This document shows, in pieces, positions 11,866 through 21,800 of a stretch of DNA of 64,000 bases. This DNA is from Gamsiella multidivaricata (Eukaryota; Mortierellomycota; Mortierellomycetes; Mortierellales; Mortierellaceae), in contig NW_026251732.1 in NCBI RefSeq assembly GCF_025024155.1, positions 186,001 through 250,000 of the forward strand, written 5' to 3'. Below the pieces are notes generated by a model, which saw only the letters and a program-made list of their open reading frames with translations, had not been told where the DNA came from and ran no database searches. The stretch's first letter is position 1. Every line of letters starts with the position of its first letter. The position numbers were made by a program, and so were the translations under genes.

Positions 11866-12128
11866 TGTTGCGCTTGGAGATAGTTCTTTTACAGTTGTAT
11901 GGAGTAAGGAAACTCCCAATCTGAATGCTCGAATAATTTGTGTTCCACACTGAATACAAGGGTCTAACGCACAACTACGCACACTGTAGCGAGTGATCAG
12001 CACAACGGTCTTCTTGTTCAACTGGAACAAGGAACAAAAGATCGCTGGCTTCGATCCTCCTTTTATACAGGCACAACCCCAAAACCTAATATCAAATCCT
12101 GCGTACCCTCGGTGGCTGCTGGCCAACA
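11866..12128 (-). mobile_element. solo LTR (263 bp) inside the LINE
   Basis: The segment starts TGTTG and ends CAACA and is flanked by ACGT at 11862-11865 and 12129-12132. The LINE copy at 31262-31553 reads straight through this point with a single ACGT, giving an empty-site comparison. On the minus strand it carries TATAAAAGG (12059-12067), so the LTR points minus. No internal retrotransposon region remains, as expected after LTR-LTR recombination. The TGTTGG start would suit a Copia-type element, but the family cannot be fixed without a database. Confidence 0.85.
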
Positions 12129-12333
12129 ACGTGTATCGCGCCACAGGTCAAGTAGGAGTTAGATTAGGCTAGCTATGCGACATGAGTTATGAATCTGACA
12201 CCTCAAGCCAACATAGTTGGTAGGGGACACGGCTATGCCGTGCATGGAAGGCATCTATGGCTTCAAGGCCTTTGCGGACCATGCGTCTCATGTGGACTTA
12301 TATTAATATAAAAAAAAAAAGAAAAAAAAACCC

Positions 12334-12350
12334 CCTATCTAAAAAGGACT
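12334..12350 (+). repeat. 17-bp target site duplication, right copy
   Basis: Exact copy of 9698-9714, immediately after the LINE poly(A) tail. Confidence 0.9.
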
Positions 12351-12468
12351 CCGCATAGCCGTAAAAGTGACTGAACTCATGCTGCAATCTGGAGTTATGG
12401 CTGTCAAGGATGCCGTGGGTGGTATTAGCGAGATCCTGATAGATTCCTCGTATATAGGATATCGTCTT

Positions 12469-12900
12469 TTAGCGTGGGCTTGATTCCGACGATGAGTGTT
12501 CTTCGATGAGAGGCTCAGTAGTGATAACGGTGCGATTATGGCGAACAAAAACGACCCTTGCTTCCCTCGGTCTCTGAGAAGCCTCATAATCCATGTGTAA
12601 ATCGCCATCCTCATCAACTTCGTCCTCATCGATAAAATCGCTATCGTGCTGCTTGAAAACGTCCTGGTATTTGTCGTCACTCATTATTTTTGTCACAAAC
12701 GCAAGAATCGCTTTTGAGTGACCTTCACTACTGCACATGTTGATATAGTTGAGGACGGAAAAGTCTTTTTGCTTGGGGATGACATCCTCGATTCCCTGAT
12801 ATTCTTTTATAAGCTTCTCATATAGGTGGGTTATCTGGTCCGTCGCTGTCTTTACATCGAAGCCTCGCAAAAAGATCCTTGTGCGCTCGAACCCATAGTG
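12469..12900 (-). CDS. unassigned reading frame, possible terminal exon
   Basis: The minus strand is open from about 12900 (YGFERTRIFLRGFDVKTATDQ) to a stop at 12469; the first Met gives 133 residues. The product has a helical middle (THLYEKLIKEYQGIEDVIP) and an acidic stretch (DFIDEDEVDEDGDLHMDYE). It may be a last exon of a gene whose start is missing, lying 3' of gene A. The LINE target site is only about 120 bases beyond its stop. No family is recognised. Confidence 0.35.
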   Translation of the reverse strand, partial: HYGFERTRIFLRGFDVKTATDQITHLYEKLIKEYQGIEDVIPKQKDFSVLNYINMCSSEGHSKAILAFVTKIMSDDKYQDVFKQHDSDFIDEDEVDEDGDLHMDYEASQRPREARVVFVRHNRTVITTEPLIEEHSSSESSPR

Positions 12901-13057
12901 AGATATTTATACCTCATGTGATCCCCCCACCAAAGTACCAACGATCGTACTCTGCAGAGCTTTCATTTGTGCATTTGTAGGATTTGTGCAAAGATGTGCT
13001 TTAATGAACTTCACTTTTGGCTATTTGAATAGGTCTCGGCCCAAAAAGAAGAATCCA

Positions 13058-15454
13058 TTACGAATTCTTATTTCTGGAGGATGGGCTGAGATAGATGGAG
13101 CTTGAAAAGCGCCGCTCCTTAGGGGAGGGAGATTTATCGTGGGCAGCATATAGTTGTAGCAATTTTCTTTTTGTGTTGGCTTGTGCCAGCCTATCCAGAG
13201 CTTCATTTACCTCCTGTTCCGAATCAAGGAGGTGTTGCTATCAGATATCAAAATCCATCTAATAAGCATCTTTAAACGAACGTACTATACTTATTAAAGG
13301 TTTGGAATTTTACAACATACCACAATGACCAACAGCGATGAAATCAGGTTTCCGTCTTGGAGAAGCTCTTTGAACTCCGTTGTATTTCGTGGCACAGATA
13401 GGTAGTCAATACATTTGCTCGTATAGATGTCCCTAAATGGCTGAAGTAAAAATACACACCCAGAGAACCCTATCCAAGAACATAATCATTAATGCAATCA
13501 ATGAATAGTCCATCATTTCAACCATCATGGCCAATTAGATTACCTTCAAAGTCCGCAAACATTATCCTCGGCCGAGAGACACCGAGTCGTCGTAGATGTT
13601 CAAGGATACATCGATTTAGTCGGATGTTTTTTCTGTTTTGTACCATTATCTCTGATTGTGGTGTCCCTTCGGCCTTGAACTCAAAATTACATAGTTCGGA
13701 TCTCGATTTAAAGAGCATATCTGCTTTGCGACCATATGTGCTGTGATCGCCAAACTCTTTGTTCAGAATTTCTTGAACGCCTTTCGAGGCTACAACGACT
13801 GTCTCACCGCTACGATCATATCAAATGAGTGTAGTGTCAGTCCTCAAGAAAAAAGGCTGGAAAGCTATTAAGAATCATAGCAACAAAATGATACCTCTTT
13901 GAATATACGCTTGTGTCTCGGAGAAGGATTTTGAAGAGACCCCTCCAAACTTCAACCACTTCAGCTTCTGAGAATGACTCACCGGATCGCATTTCTGGTG
14001 AAGTGATCAGACGACATCTGTATCACAAAAATAAGTAAGAATGAATTAGTGAGACACAGATAATGTAATTTGTTCGCATAAAAAGCGCTATCATATATGA
14101 CATGACGAAAGGCTTACAGGTACTCGATGATGTCGGTAATCTTGCATTCGAGCTCGTTGCTCTTGTTCTTCTCCATCAGATCCGCTTTACGCCTCACAAC
14201 TAAGGGTAGAAGTCTGTTTATATCCATTTCAGAGTTGACCAGATTCTCGTAGAACGGCTCTAAGAAGATCAAAACATCACTTCGCTTCTCAGACGGCGCC
14301 GCATCTTTCATTGCCAAATCCAGGATTTCGTTGGCAAAATATGCCTTTAGGTTCGGTCCAGAAAGATTCAGCGTACAGGAGAGCGCCACACTATGCATCA
14401 AGAATAACAGCACTCGTCAGTTAAATATGTCTTGATATAATAAGGATTGCACTCCACGATATTCCTGTAGAATTACAACAGCATACAACGCGTCTTTTAG
14501 TGTAACGAGATCTTCTCCATTGCCTTGATATAGAAGCAGTGAATCGTAAGCATGTTGGAAAAGCCCTGCTCTAGTCTCTGACATTGACGATATATCGATT
14601 TCAAGGAATGGCATCGGACGTTTCTGGCTCTACATAGACAGGCAGGAAGTAATATTAGTGTCGCATTCTTAGAACAGTAACTCTAAATCGTCATGGCGTA
14701 TCTTACACTTTCTGGGCGCAATCTTGTAGAGTTTGCCATGGTTCTTCTAATGAGGGTGGCGTTTGCTTGGTAGCCTTTGTTACTCGAGTGGATGAAGACA
14801 CAGCATTGACCGATGACAATGAACTCGCAGATGATGACACAGCGTGAGTCGATGATGATGATGACGATGACGATGACGATGAACTCGAGGTTGAGGTTGT
14901 AGAATGAGGGATTGGGCCTATTGTTAAATCATAGCAAAATCAGTAAATTTTGTTCAACATAGACTGGGTGCAACTGGGTGTCCAAGATAAGAACCAATTA
15001 CCCTTTTGAATTCGACTTGAATGCTGAACTGCAACGTAAAGCTTGTCTCCTACGACAGACTTTTCGATATCTCTACGGTACATCTTGAATATCAAAGAAG
15101 TCCACTGTTAACAAAATAATGCATGGTCGAACTTTGTAATGCACGCTTTCACCATTATATAACTCGTCATATTACTTGGTCTCGTTCTTGTTCATCAAGT
15201 CCATCCCAGAAAGCTTTGCGCGTCTTCGCGGTAGCTTCCCAATCAGCTTTCAGCCGTCGCTTGAGGTTCTGATTCTTGAGACGGTTCACTCCACGAAGCC
15301 ATGCCGCAGACATCGAGCCACAATCCTGGGACATAGCATTCCTTGTGACAAAAAAGTCGATCGCCCCAACGTTCTTTTTTGATGATACGACTCTCAAGTA
15401 TTGAGAAACTGCTTCGTCAATCATATCTGAATGTGGTGATGAGCTCGAGAGCAA
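13058..15454 (-). CDS. gene A: multi-exon protein with GRKxD...ExK core
   Basis: Eight or so exons can be chained on the minus strand by frame and splice sites. An N-terminal exon (15454-15177) contains NLKRRLKADWEATAKTRKAFW and ends RDQ|GTAATA. A Ser-rich linker follows (about 14935-14706), then helical exons (14614-14417, with LYQGNGEDLVTLKDALYAV, and 14397-14114). Next come SFSEAEVVEVWRGLFKILL (about 14020-13880), the core exon (about 13800-13529, SGETVVVASK then GRKADMLFKSRSELCNFEFK then QNRKNIRLNRCIL), FRDIYTSKCIDYLSVPRNT (about 13455-13325) and a last exon ending NKNS* at 13058. Asp plus Glu-Phe-Lys fits a PD-(D/E)XK-like nuclease arrangement. The fold is inferred, not proven. Gene B at 26718-29291 is a paralogue with the same exon order. 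The start exon is tentative. Confidence 0.6.
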
Positions 15455-15532
15455 GAGAGAAATATTATATCAGCATCCAATATAATACTTATAACACTGT
15501 AATAATATTGTGGTTCACAAACTGAAGAAGTG

Positions 15533-16108
15533 CGATAGCATCCCTTGTTCGTGTTGAAGAACAGCCGAGCGCCCTATTCATTGCGCTGGGTCAAGTGCAC
15601 AAGAAGGAAGAGCTCTCGGCTAGCTAGGCAAGGATATAGATTCCCTCCCTCGCAGTAGGATGACGAGCAGTGCAGCAATAGCAAGTATGCTCCATGGCTT
15701 GACTAGGTCATGCTGTCGTAAATTGCACTGGAATGGCCTTCGAGCCGCTGTCTGTCTCATCATTCGCCCGACCAACGGCAAAAGACAGAGTTAGCTGTCA
15801 CAGTGTTATCCAAAGTAAGACGATAGCATCCCTTGTTCGTGTTGAAGAACAGCCGAGCGCCCTATTCATTACGCTGGGTCAAGTGCAAATGAAGGAAGGG
15901 CTCCCGGCTAGCCAGGCAAGGATACGGATACCCTCCCTCGCAGTAGGATGACGAACAGCGCAGCAATAGCAAGCATGCTCCATGGCTTGACTAGGTCATG
16001 CTGCCGTAAATTGCACTGGAATGGACTTACGTCGCTCATCTACCATACTTGCCGGACCAATGGCAAATGGTACAGGCCACTGTCATGGATATTGTGAACC
16101 CCAAAATG
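15533..16108 (+). repeat. tandem duplication, two units of 288 bp
   Basis: Unit 1 (15533-15820) and unit 2 (15821-about 16108) both begin CGATAGCATCCCTTGTTCG and stay alike through CATGGCTTGACTAGGTCATG, with about 5-10 percent differences that increase toward the unit ends. There is no coding potential. Divergence between units indicates an older duplication, not an assembly echo. Confidence 0.8.
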
Positions 16109-16287
16109 CAGAAGCAAAGGCGCTTACCCAAATTTCCTGATAGATCAACAAAGACGGTTAGAGAAAGAAGCACAATGGGAATTAAAGATTGGTCAATTAC
16201 TGATGCACGGATTCACACAGCCATGTAGTAAATGGTTCGAGGCAGATGATAGAGAGAGAGAGTGTGTGTGTATGACAGTCGAAACTC

Positions 16288-16329
16288 GTTTATCGGCCGG
16301 GTTTTGCTAACAAAACCCGGCCGATAAAC
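16288..16329. repeat. perfect 19-bp palindrome with 4-nt loop
   Basis: GTTTATCGGCCGGGTTTTG, loop CTAA, then the exact reverse complement. It lies about 100 bases upstream of the pogo-like transposase frame. It could be two terminal repeats of a transposon joined head to head, or a hairpin of another kind. It follows a GA/GT microsatellite at about 16250-16272. Confidence 0.75.
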
Positions 16330-16426
16330 TTAATTTCAGATTGAATTGACCTCTCTGGGTGGACTATTCTAAAGAGACAAAATACAGTCACATATTCAGT
16401 CACATGTTGCGTAGCAAGCGTACTTC

Positions 16427-17470
16427 TTGTTCCCCATGTACACGTCTTTCATGTTGTATTCTATACATCTCAACACCATGGCTACAAAAACTTCCCAAAA
16501 AAGACAATATGGCTCGCTCTCGACCCAAGCAACGACGTCAAGCAAAAAACAAAAATCAACTCTTGTACACCCTCCTGTCAAGAATCACAAATACACCAAG
16601 CGCGAACTTGAAGATACCGAACACACTCGTCGACTGAAATACAGTTTGCTTTTGGATTGTGCCAGGCGCAAAGATATGGACACATACATTGCATTTCCTG
16701 AAGTCAACCAGTTCGAAATCCCAATGGTCAGGGCCCCTCACACCCTGAAGAAGCAAGTCGAATTACTGGACATATATCATTATCTCCATGATCGGAAGGA
16801 AAATCTCAATATCAAGCTTTCTCACCACTCCTTCGGGCCTATGATAGGCATCAGTCTTCCGGAACGTAGCCTTAGGCGCATGCTCAAGCGAGAAGACGAA
16901 ATACGTGCTGCAGCCAATGCGTCCCCTAAGGATGCTTACTACATCGTCAACCGCAAGAACGTACTGATCGAGGAGGTCCTATATCGGTGGCTACAAATTC
17001 AGTGGAAGCAGAACATCCCTGTCAACGGCAAGATGATCAAGAATGCAGGTATGATTCTCGTCGACCTGCAGGACGATTCGGGCGATACTGTGTCTGAGGC
17101 GCCGCCGTCATTTTCAGCCTCATGGTTTAACGCCTTCAAGAAACACTATGGGATAACCTACTGCCAGCTGCATGGAGAAGCAGGATCGGTCGACCTGGAT
17201 GCGATTGAACCAGAGCTTACCGACATCCGTCAGCTTTGCGCCCAATACACTCCGGACAACATATTCAACTGCGACGAGACTGGCTTTTACTTGCAGGAGC
17301 TGGACAACAAGTCTTACACAACTCGAGAGTCAAAGTCGGGCACCAAGGCCAACAGAAGCTGCAGGGTCACCATCCTGTTCTGCATTAATGCTTCTGGTTC
17401 CTCTCTCGCCATGGCAGACACCAAGAATTCATTGAAGCCGTTGATCATCGGTAGTGTGTTGAACGTATGA
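16427..17470 (+). pseudogene. pogo/Tigger-type (CENP-B-like) transposase, 3'-truncated
   Basis: The 347-residue frame has a CENP-B-like helix-turn-helix pair. The second is clear: VLYRWLQIQWKQNIPVNGKM, then SASWFNAFKKHYGI and LHGEAGSVD (about residues 185-255). The start of a DDE_1 domain follows, with IFNCDETGFYLQEL carrying the first catalytic Asp and the run RVTILFCINASG ending KPLIIG. The remaining catalytic Asp residues are missing. The frame stops at 17468-17470, 77 bases before the chromovirus LTR, possibly inside an intron beginning at GTAGTG. The missing part is not found on the other side of the chromovirus. Met at 16478 (MATKTSQKRQYG) is another possible start. Confidence 0.8.
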
Positions 17471-17547
17471 TTTATGTTGCAATTGTCACCTATTTATCTG
17501 TGTTTTATATTTCATATATTTCATCTTGACCTTTACTACTCTGTAAT

Positions 17548-17735
17548 TGTAACAGGATAACCCCGCTTATAGCCCCGACTCCGAAAGGACTGGGGCCTCG
17601 GCTATAGACAACCGGCCGGGCCGGAACCGGACCGTAGACATAGATATATAGACCAGCTAGTTGCCATCTTAATACAGCACGCATTCCAACCCTTTCCATC
17701 CTTACCCCTGCCCTCGACTGCCTAGAGCTATTACA
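17548..17735 (+). repeat. 5' LTR (188 bp)
   Basis: Starts TGTAACAGG and ends GCTATTACA, giving TGTAA...TTACA inverted ends. A TATATAG box lies near 17644. Reads the same as 22697-22884. Confidence 0.93.
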
Positions 17736-17747
17736 TGGTAGCAAAGG
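17736..17747 (+). promoter_or_regulatory. primer-binding site for initiator tRNA-Met
   Basis: TGGTAGCAAAGG starts directly after the LTR and is the exact reverse complement of the 3' end (CCTTTGCTA plus CCA) of the initiator tRNA-Met gene found at 40383-40454. Twelve bases match before the sequences diverge. Confidence 0.9.
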
Positions 17748-17883
17748 TTCTTCGATCCCCTGCACCTCTGTCCCTGAACCACGATCCCCCTGTACCACGA
17801 AACTCTGCTAAATTTTTACCCTGATCCACCAATTAAATTAAACCTTGGCCGACCAACTGTCATCCCTTTTTTCCTCCCTAACC

Positions 17884-18819
17884 ATGAATGAATCCACCCC
17901 TGCCCCCGCCCCTGCCCCCGTCCAGGTCCTGTTACCCTCCTACAGGTACCCGTCTCCCACTGCCTTCAACGGAGTGCGGGATGGCTTCGCTTGCGAAGCA
18001 TGGCTTACCACTGTCCGCCGTTTTTTCATTGGTGCTCGCATCAGCGAAGACTCGCGCACGGTCACAGCTGTTGCGTACCTCGGCCCCACTGGCCTCCTCT
18101 GGTGGGACGGCTTGCAAGCGCCGGACACGACACCCTGGTTCCAGTTCGAGGAGCTTTTTCGAGCGGAGTTCCGCCCCGCTGGATTTTATGATCATGTCCG
18201 AACCCTCCTCTTCGGAATCAAAATGTCTAGCACTGTTGCTGACTATGTCAGTCGCACTCGTCGCTACCTGGCCATTTTGTGCACGAACGAGACCCACCCT
18301 GAGGCTCGTATTATGCTCGAGGACTCTGCCAAGTCATGCTTCTTGGCAGGCGCCCCGTTAGCCCTGCGCCAGATGTTGATGAGCCTCGCCATCAACAGCC
18401 GCAGCCCGGTGTCTATCCACGAGATGTGTCAGGCTGCCGAGCAGTTTGACACCATTTATAATTTCTCCTTACCCAATCGCACTCCCACTAACGCCAACCA
18501 TGCCACTCCTACCCCTGCACATGCCTTCCTCACCGCCCACACCGCCAGTCTACCCGACCCGATGGCCATGGAGTTGGATAACCTGCGACTGGAGCTCAAT
18601 GCACTCCGCCGCCAGGTCAACAACAATAACGGCCGCCACAACCTCGCCCCACTCAACGACACCGAACGCGCCCGCCTTCGAGCCCGGGGTGCTTGCTACA
18701 AGTGCCGACAAGACGGCCATATGGCACGAGACTGCCGTGGCAGCAATATGAACAACCTCTCGGTTGCCGCGGGTGTTGGTTCTGCTTCGGCGGGAAACGC
18801 CTCCAGCGATCAGGCTTAG
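17884..18819 (+). CDS. gag: chromovirus Gag (311 aa)
   Basis: The frame is open upstream to 17845, but the first ATG is at 17884 (ACCATGAAT context). A Pro/Ala-rich N-terminus is followed by the gypsy Gag core (FNGVRDGFACEAWLTTVRRFF, then LEELF-type FEELFRAEFRP around residues 85-110). A zinc knuckle CYKCRQDGHMARDC (about residues 271-284) should bind RNA. Gag ends at TAG 18817-18819. A slippery heptamer 19 bases before that stop leads into pol in the -1 frame. The protein is intact. Confidence 0.9.
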   Translation: MNESTPAPAPAPVQVLLPSYRYPSPTAFNGVRDGFACEAWLTTVRRFFIGARISEDSRTVTAVAYLGPTGLLWWDGLQAPDTTPWFQFEELFRAEFRPAGFYDHVRTLLFGIKMSSTVADYVSRTRRYLAILCTNETHPEARIMLEDSAKSCFLAGAPLALRQMLMSLAINSRSPVSIHEMCQAAEQFDTIYNFSLPNRTPTNANHATPTPAHAFLTAHTASLPDPMAMELDNLRLELNALRRQVNNNNGRHNLAPLNDTERARLRARGACYKCRQDGHMARDCRGSNMNNLSVAAGVGSASAGNASSDQA

Positions 18820-18837
18820 TCCAGGACTTGGTCGCTG
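18792..18837 (+). promoter_or_regulatory. -1 ribosomal frameshift signal (gag-pol)
   Basis: G GGA AAC (18792-18798) lies in the gag phase as X XXY YYZ. After a 5-nt spacer CAGCGA (18804-18809) can pair with TCGCTG (18832-18837), leaving a 22-nt loop that contains the gag stop. Slipping one base back enters the pol frame at CGC (18798-18800). GGGAAAC is an established slippery heptamer in other retroelements. Activity here is inferred. Confidence 0.8.
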
Positions 18838-21800
18838 AAGTTCCCTCCCCTTCTCTTCTGGACAAGGGGAGTGAGCACCACTCAGAGTTAAGTAATTATT
18901 CCTCAAAAAATAAAAACAATTCCACTGTGCCTATGCTCGCTCCCTTCCAATCGTACAAAAATGCTCCAAGAAAAGCAAAGACAACAAAAACAACCATCGA
19001 ATCTCACCATGCCCCTGATGTCCTGCCAACCGTCTCAGACAAACCACAACCCACGTACGACCCGTCCGTGGTGTCTAGGTCGTCTGAGGCAGTGGACCTG
19101 GACCCACTTGCCTCTCTCGCTACTCTAGCACCAGCCCTCTCCAAGACCCAGCTGAAGCGCCTTCGTAAGCGTACCGTTCGGCTGCAGTCCTTCACAACGG
19201 CTGAGGCCGAGCGCACCCTCCTGACTTTTATTGGTTCTATTAACGGTCGCCCCGCCCACATCTTGATTGATGGAGGAGCAGAAGGAAACGTCATTAGCTC
19301 TTCTTTTCAAAAACGACATTCACTTCCTCTCCATTCCTGTTCCCCCATTCCTATTGTTCTCCCCGACGGTACTTTTTCCATCACCAATCACTCCGCCTCC
19401 ATCACACTCGAACGAGATTCCTATTCCGACACCATCAACACCCTTCTTTACCCCCTTAAAAAATACGACCTTATCCTCGGTAAACCATGGCTCACACACA
19501 TCAACCCCAACATCGACTGGCGTACCAACGACCTTCATTTCACACATAATGGCAACACCGTTCATTGGACGTGTCGAGGCTTCGCACCCTCATCCATTAC
19601 AGCTAAGTCCCGTGGCCTCTTGATGAGTCACTTGCACTTTCATACTCTTGCAGCTCAGCCTGACGCGGAAGTGTTCATGGCTCTGGTGAAAATCGGCGGC
19701 GACAACGACAATGACAACGACGGCGATGATGAAAACGACGACGATACCAAACCTTCCACACCTGATCTTCCGCCCGAAGTCCGACCCATTGTACTTCAGG
19801 AGTTTGCAGACGTCTTCCCCAACTCACTCCCCGCCGGTCTACCACCAGACCGAGGGGATGCTATGAAAATCGAGACTGACCCCAACGCAGACCCGCCATT
19901 CCGCCCTGTGATCCGCCTCTCTATTGCGGAACTGGACGAGCTCAGGAGACAGCTCGACGACCTCCTCGCCAAAGGATTCATTAAGCCCAGCACATCGCCT
20001 TATGGCGCGCCCGTCCTTTTCGTCAGAAAAAAGGATGGTGCGCTCCGAATGTGCGTTGACTACCGTGGACTCAACCGAATCACAAGGAAGAACCGCCACC
20101 CGCTCCCTCGCATCGACGAGCTCATCGACAGGTTCCGAGGGGCACGATACTTTTCGAAACTGGACTTGCTGTCAGGATACCATCAGCAACGGATATTTGA
20201 GCCTCATACGCACAAGACAGCATTTCGCTGTCGGTACGGACACTACGAGTTCAATGTGGTACCCTTTGGTCTCACTAATGCTCCTGCATCTTTCTCCAAC
20301 ATGATGTTCAAGGTTTTGGATCCGGTTTTAGACAAATGGGTTGTTGTTTATCTTGATGACATTCTTATTTACTCCAAGACGAAACAAGAGCACATTGCCC
20401 ACATCCGAAGTGTGCTGGCGCTCCTCCGCAAGAACGGCCTCTATGCGAAGTTGAGCAAGTGCTCCTTCATGCAAGAAGAAACTGAATTCCTCGGACATGT
20501 CATCTCAAAGGATGGCATCCACACCAGCGCCGGCCACGTCAAGGCTATCAGGGAATGGCCTCGCCCATCGAAGCAGAAGGACGTGCAACAATTCATTGGC
20601 CTCGCACAGTTCTACCACACATACATCAACAACTTTGCTAACATCGCTCTCCCTCTCACGGCTCTGTTAGGTGAAGGCGTGGAATTTTCCTGGGACACGG
20701 ACAAAGAACGCGCTTTCACCACCCTGAAGGAGGCGATCAGCAAAGCACCTGTGCTGCGAATATTCGATCCCGATCTACCAACCACAGTTGAAACCGACGC
20801 GTCTGGATTCGCGCTAGGCGCTGTCTTGTTCCAGACTGATGAACATGGTGAGTCAAGACCCGTGGCGTTCACGTCCCGCAAACTGAACAGCGCCGAACGC
20901 AATTATCCCACCCACGAACAGGAACTATTGGCGGTTGTGCACGCACTTCGGACATGGCGATACTATCTGGACGGGACACATTTTGTCGTTTACACCGACC
21001 ATGCTACTCTTCAGCACTTCCCAACCCAACCCAAGTTAACTAGACGCCAGGCACGATGGATGGAGTTGCTGCAGGAGTACGACTTCGACTTCAAGTACAA
21101 GCGTGGAGTCGACAATATCGTTCCCGACGCTCTATCGCGACGACCGGACCATCATGACCAAGACCCCCCTGCAGTCAACATCAACTCAATGACCGTTCAG
21201 CTGGATTCAGGTTTGAGGCAGCGCCTTGTAGACAGCTACCGGGACGACCCCAAGCTCGGTCCCATCTATGAAAGCTGCCTCGAGGGAAGTACACCACCGC
21301 GTTACCGCTTGATTGATGGTCTTCTTTGTGTTGATCGCAGAGGAGACAACCTTGTCTGCATCCCCCAGAAATCTGACATTCGTCTCTCTCTTCTTCACGA
21401 TGCCCACGACTCCGCCATCGCCGGCCACCTTGGTTTCGACAAGACATACGATGCACTCCGTCGCACTGTGTACTGGCCTCACATCGCACGTGACACCCGG
21501 CAGTACGTGCAAACCTGTGAGAGTTGCCAACGGAACAAGCCCAGCCACCAGCGACCTGCCGGTCTACTCCAGCCCCTCGAGATCCCTACTCAGCGATGGG
21601 AGACGGTGACGATGGATTTTATTGTCAAGCTACCCAAGACTCCTCGCGGCTATGACTCCATCACGGTCTTCGTCGACAAACTGTCAAAGCAGGTCCACTT
21701 CGTCCCAGCCCACACCACCGACACAGCATCCGACGTAGCTCGACAGTTCTTTGACAACGTCTTTCGCTTGCACGGCATGCCGACCTCGATCGTCTCTGAT

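Larger units (their letters stand above)
9715..12333 (+). mobile_element. 5'-truncated LINE (family 1) with poly(A) tail
   Basis: The insert is bounded by an exact 17-bp duplication and ends in an interrupted A tail (12310-12330), as LINEs do. It contains the C-terminal half of ORF2 only: Arg/Gln/Glu-rich coiled coil, RNase H, a Cys/His segment and the 3' UTR. The reverse transcriptase and endonuclease are absent, so the copy is dead on arrival. Its 3' UTR matches the 292-bp copy at 31262-31553 in reverse orientation. A solo LTR (11866-12128) later landed in the 3' UTR. Protein-level similarity to the larger LINE at 31606-40030 shows a related but distinct family. Confidence 0.88.

Noticed and set aside
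11866..12128. Segment treated as part of the LINE 3' UTR
   Set aside because: The other family copy lacks it and the ACGT flanks and TG...CA ends mark a separate insertion.
17845..17883. Gag start at 17845
   Set aside because: That codon is TTG; the first ATG in the frame is 17884 and has a better context.
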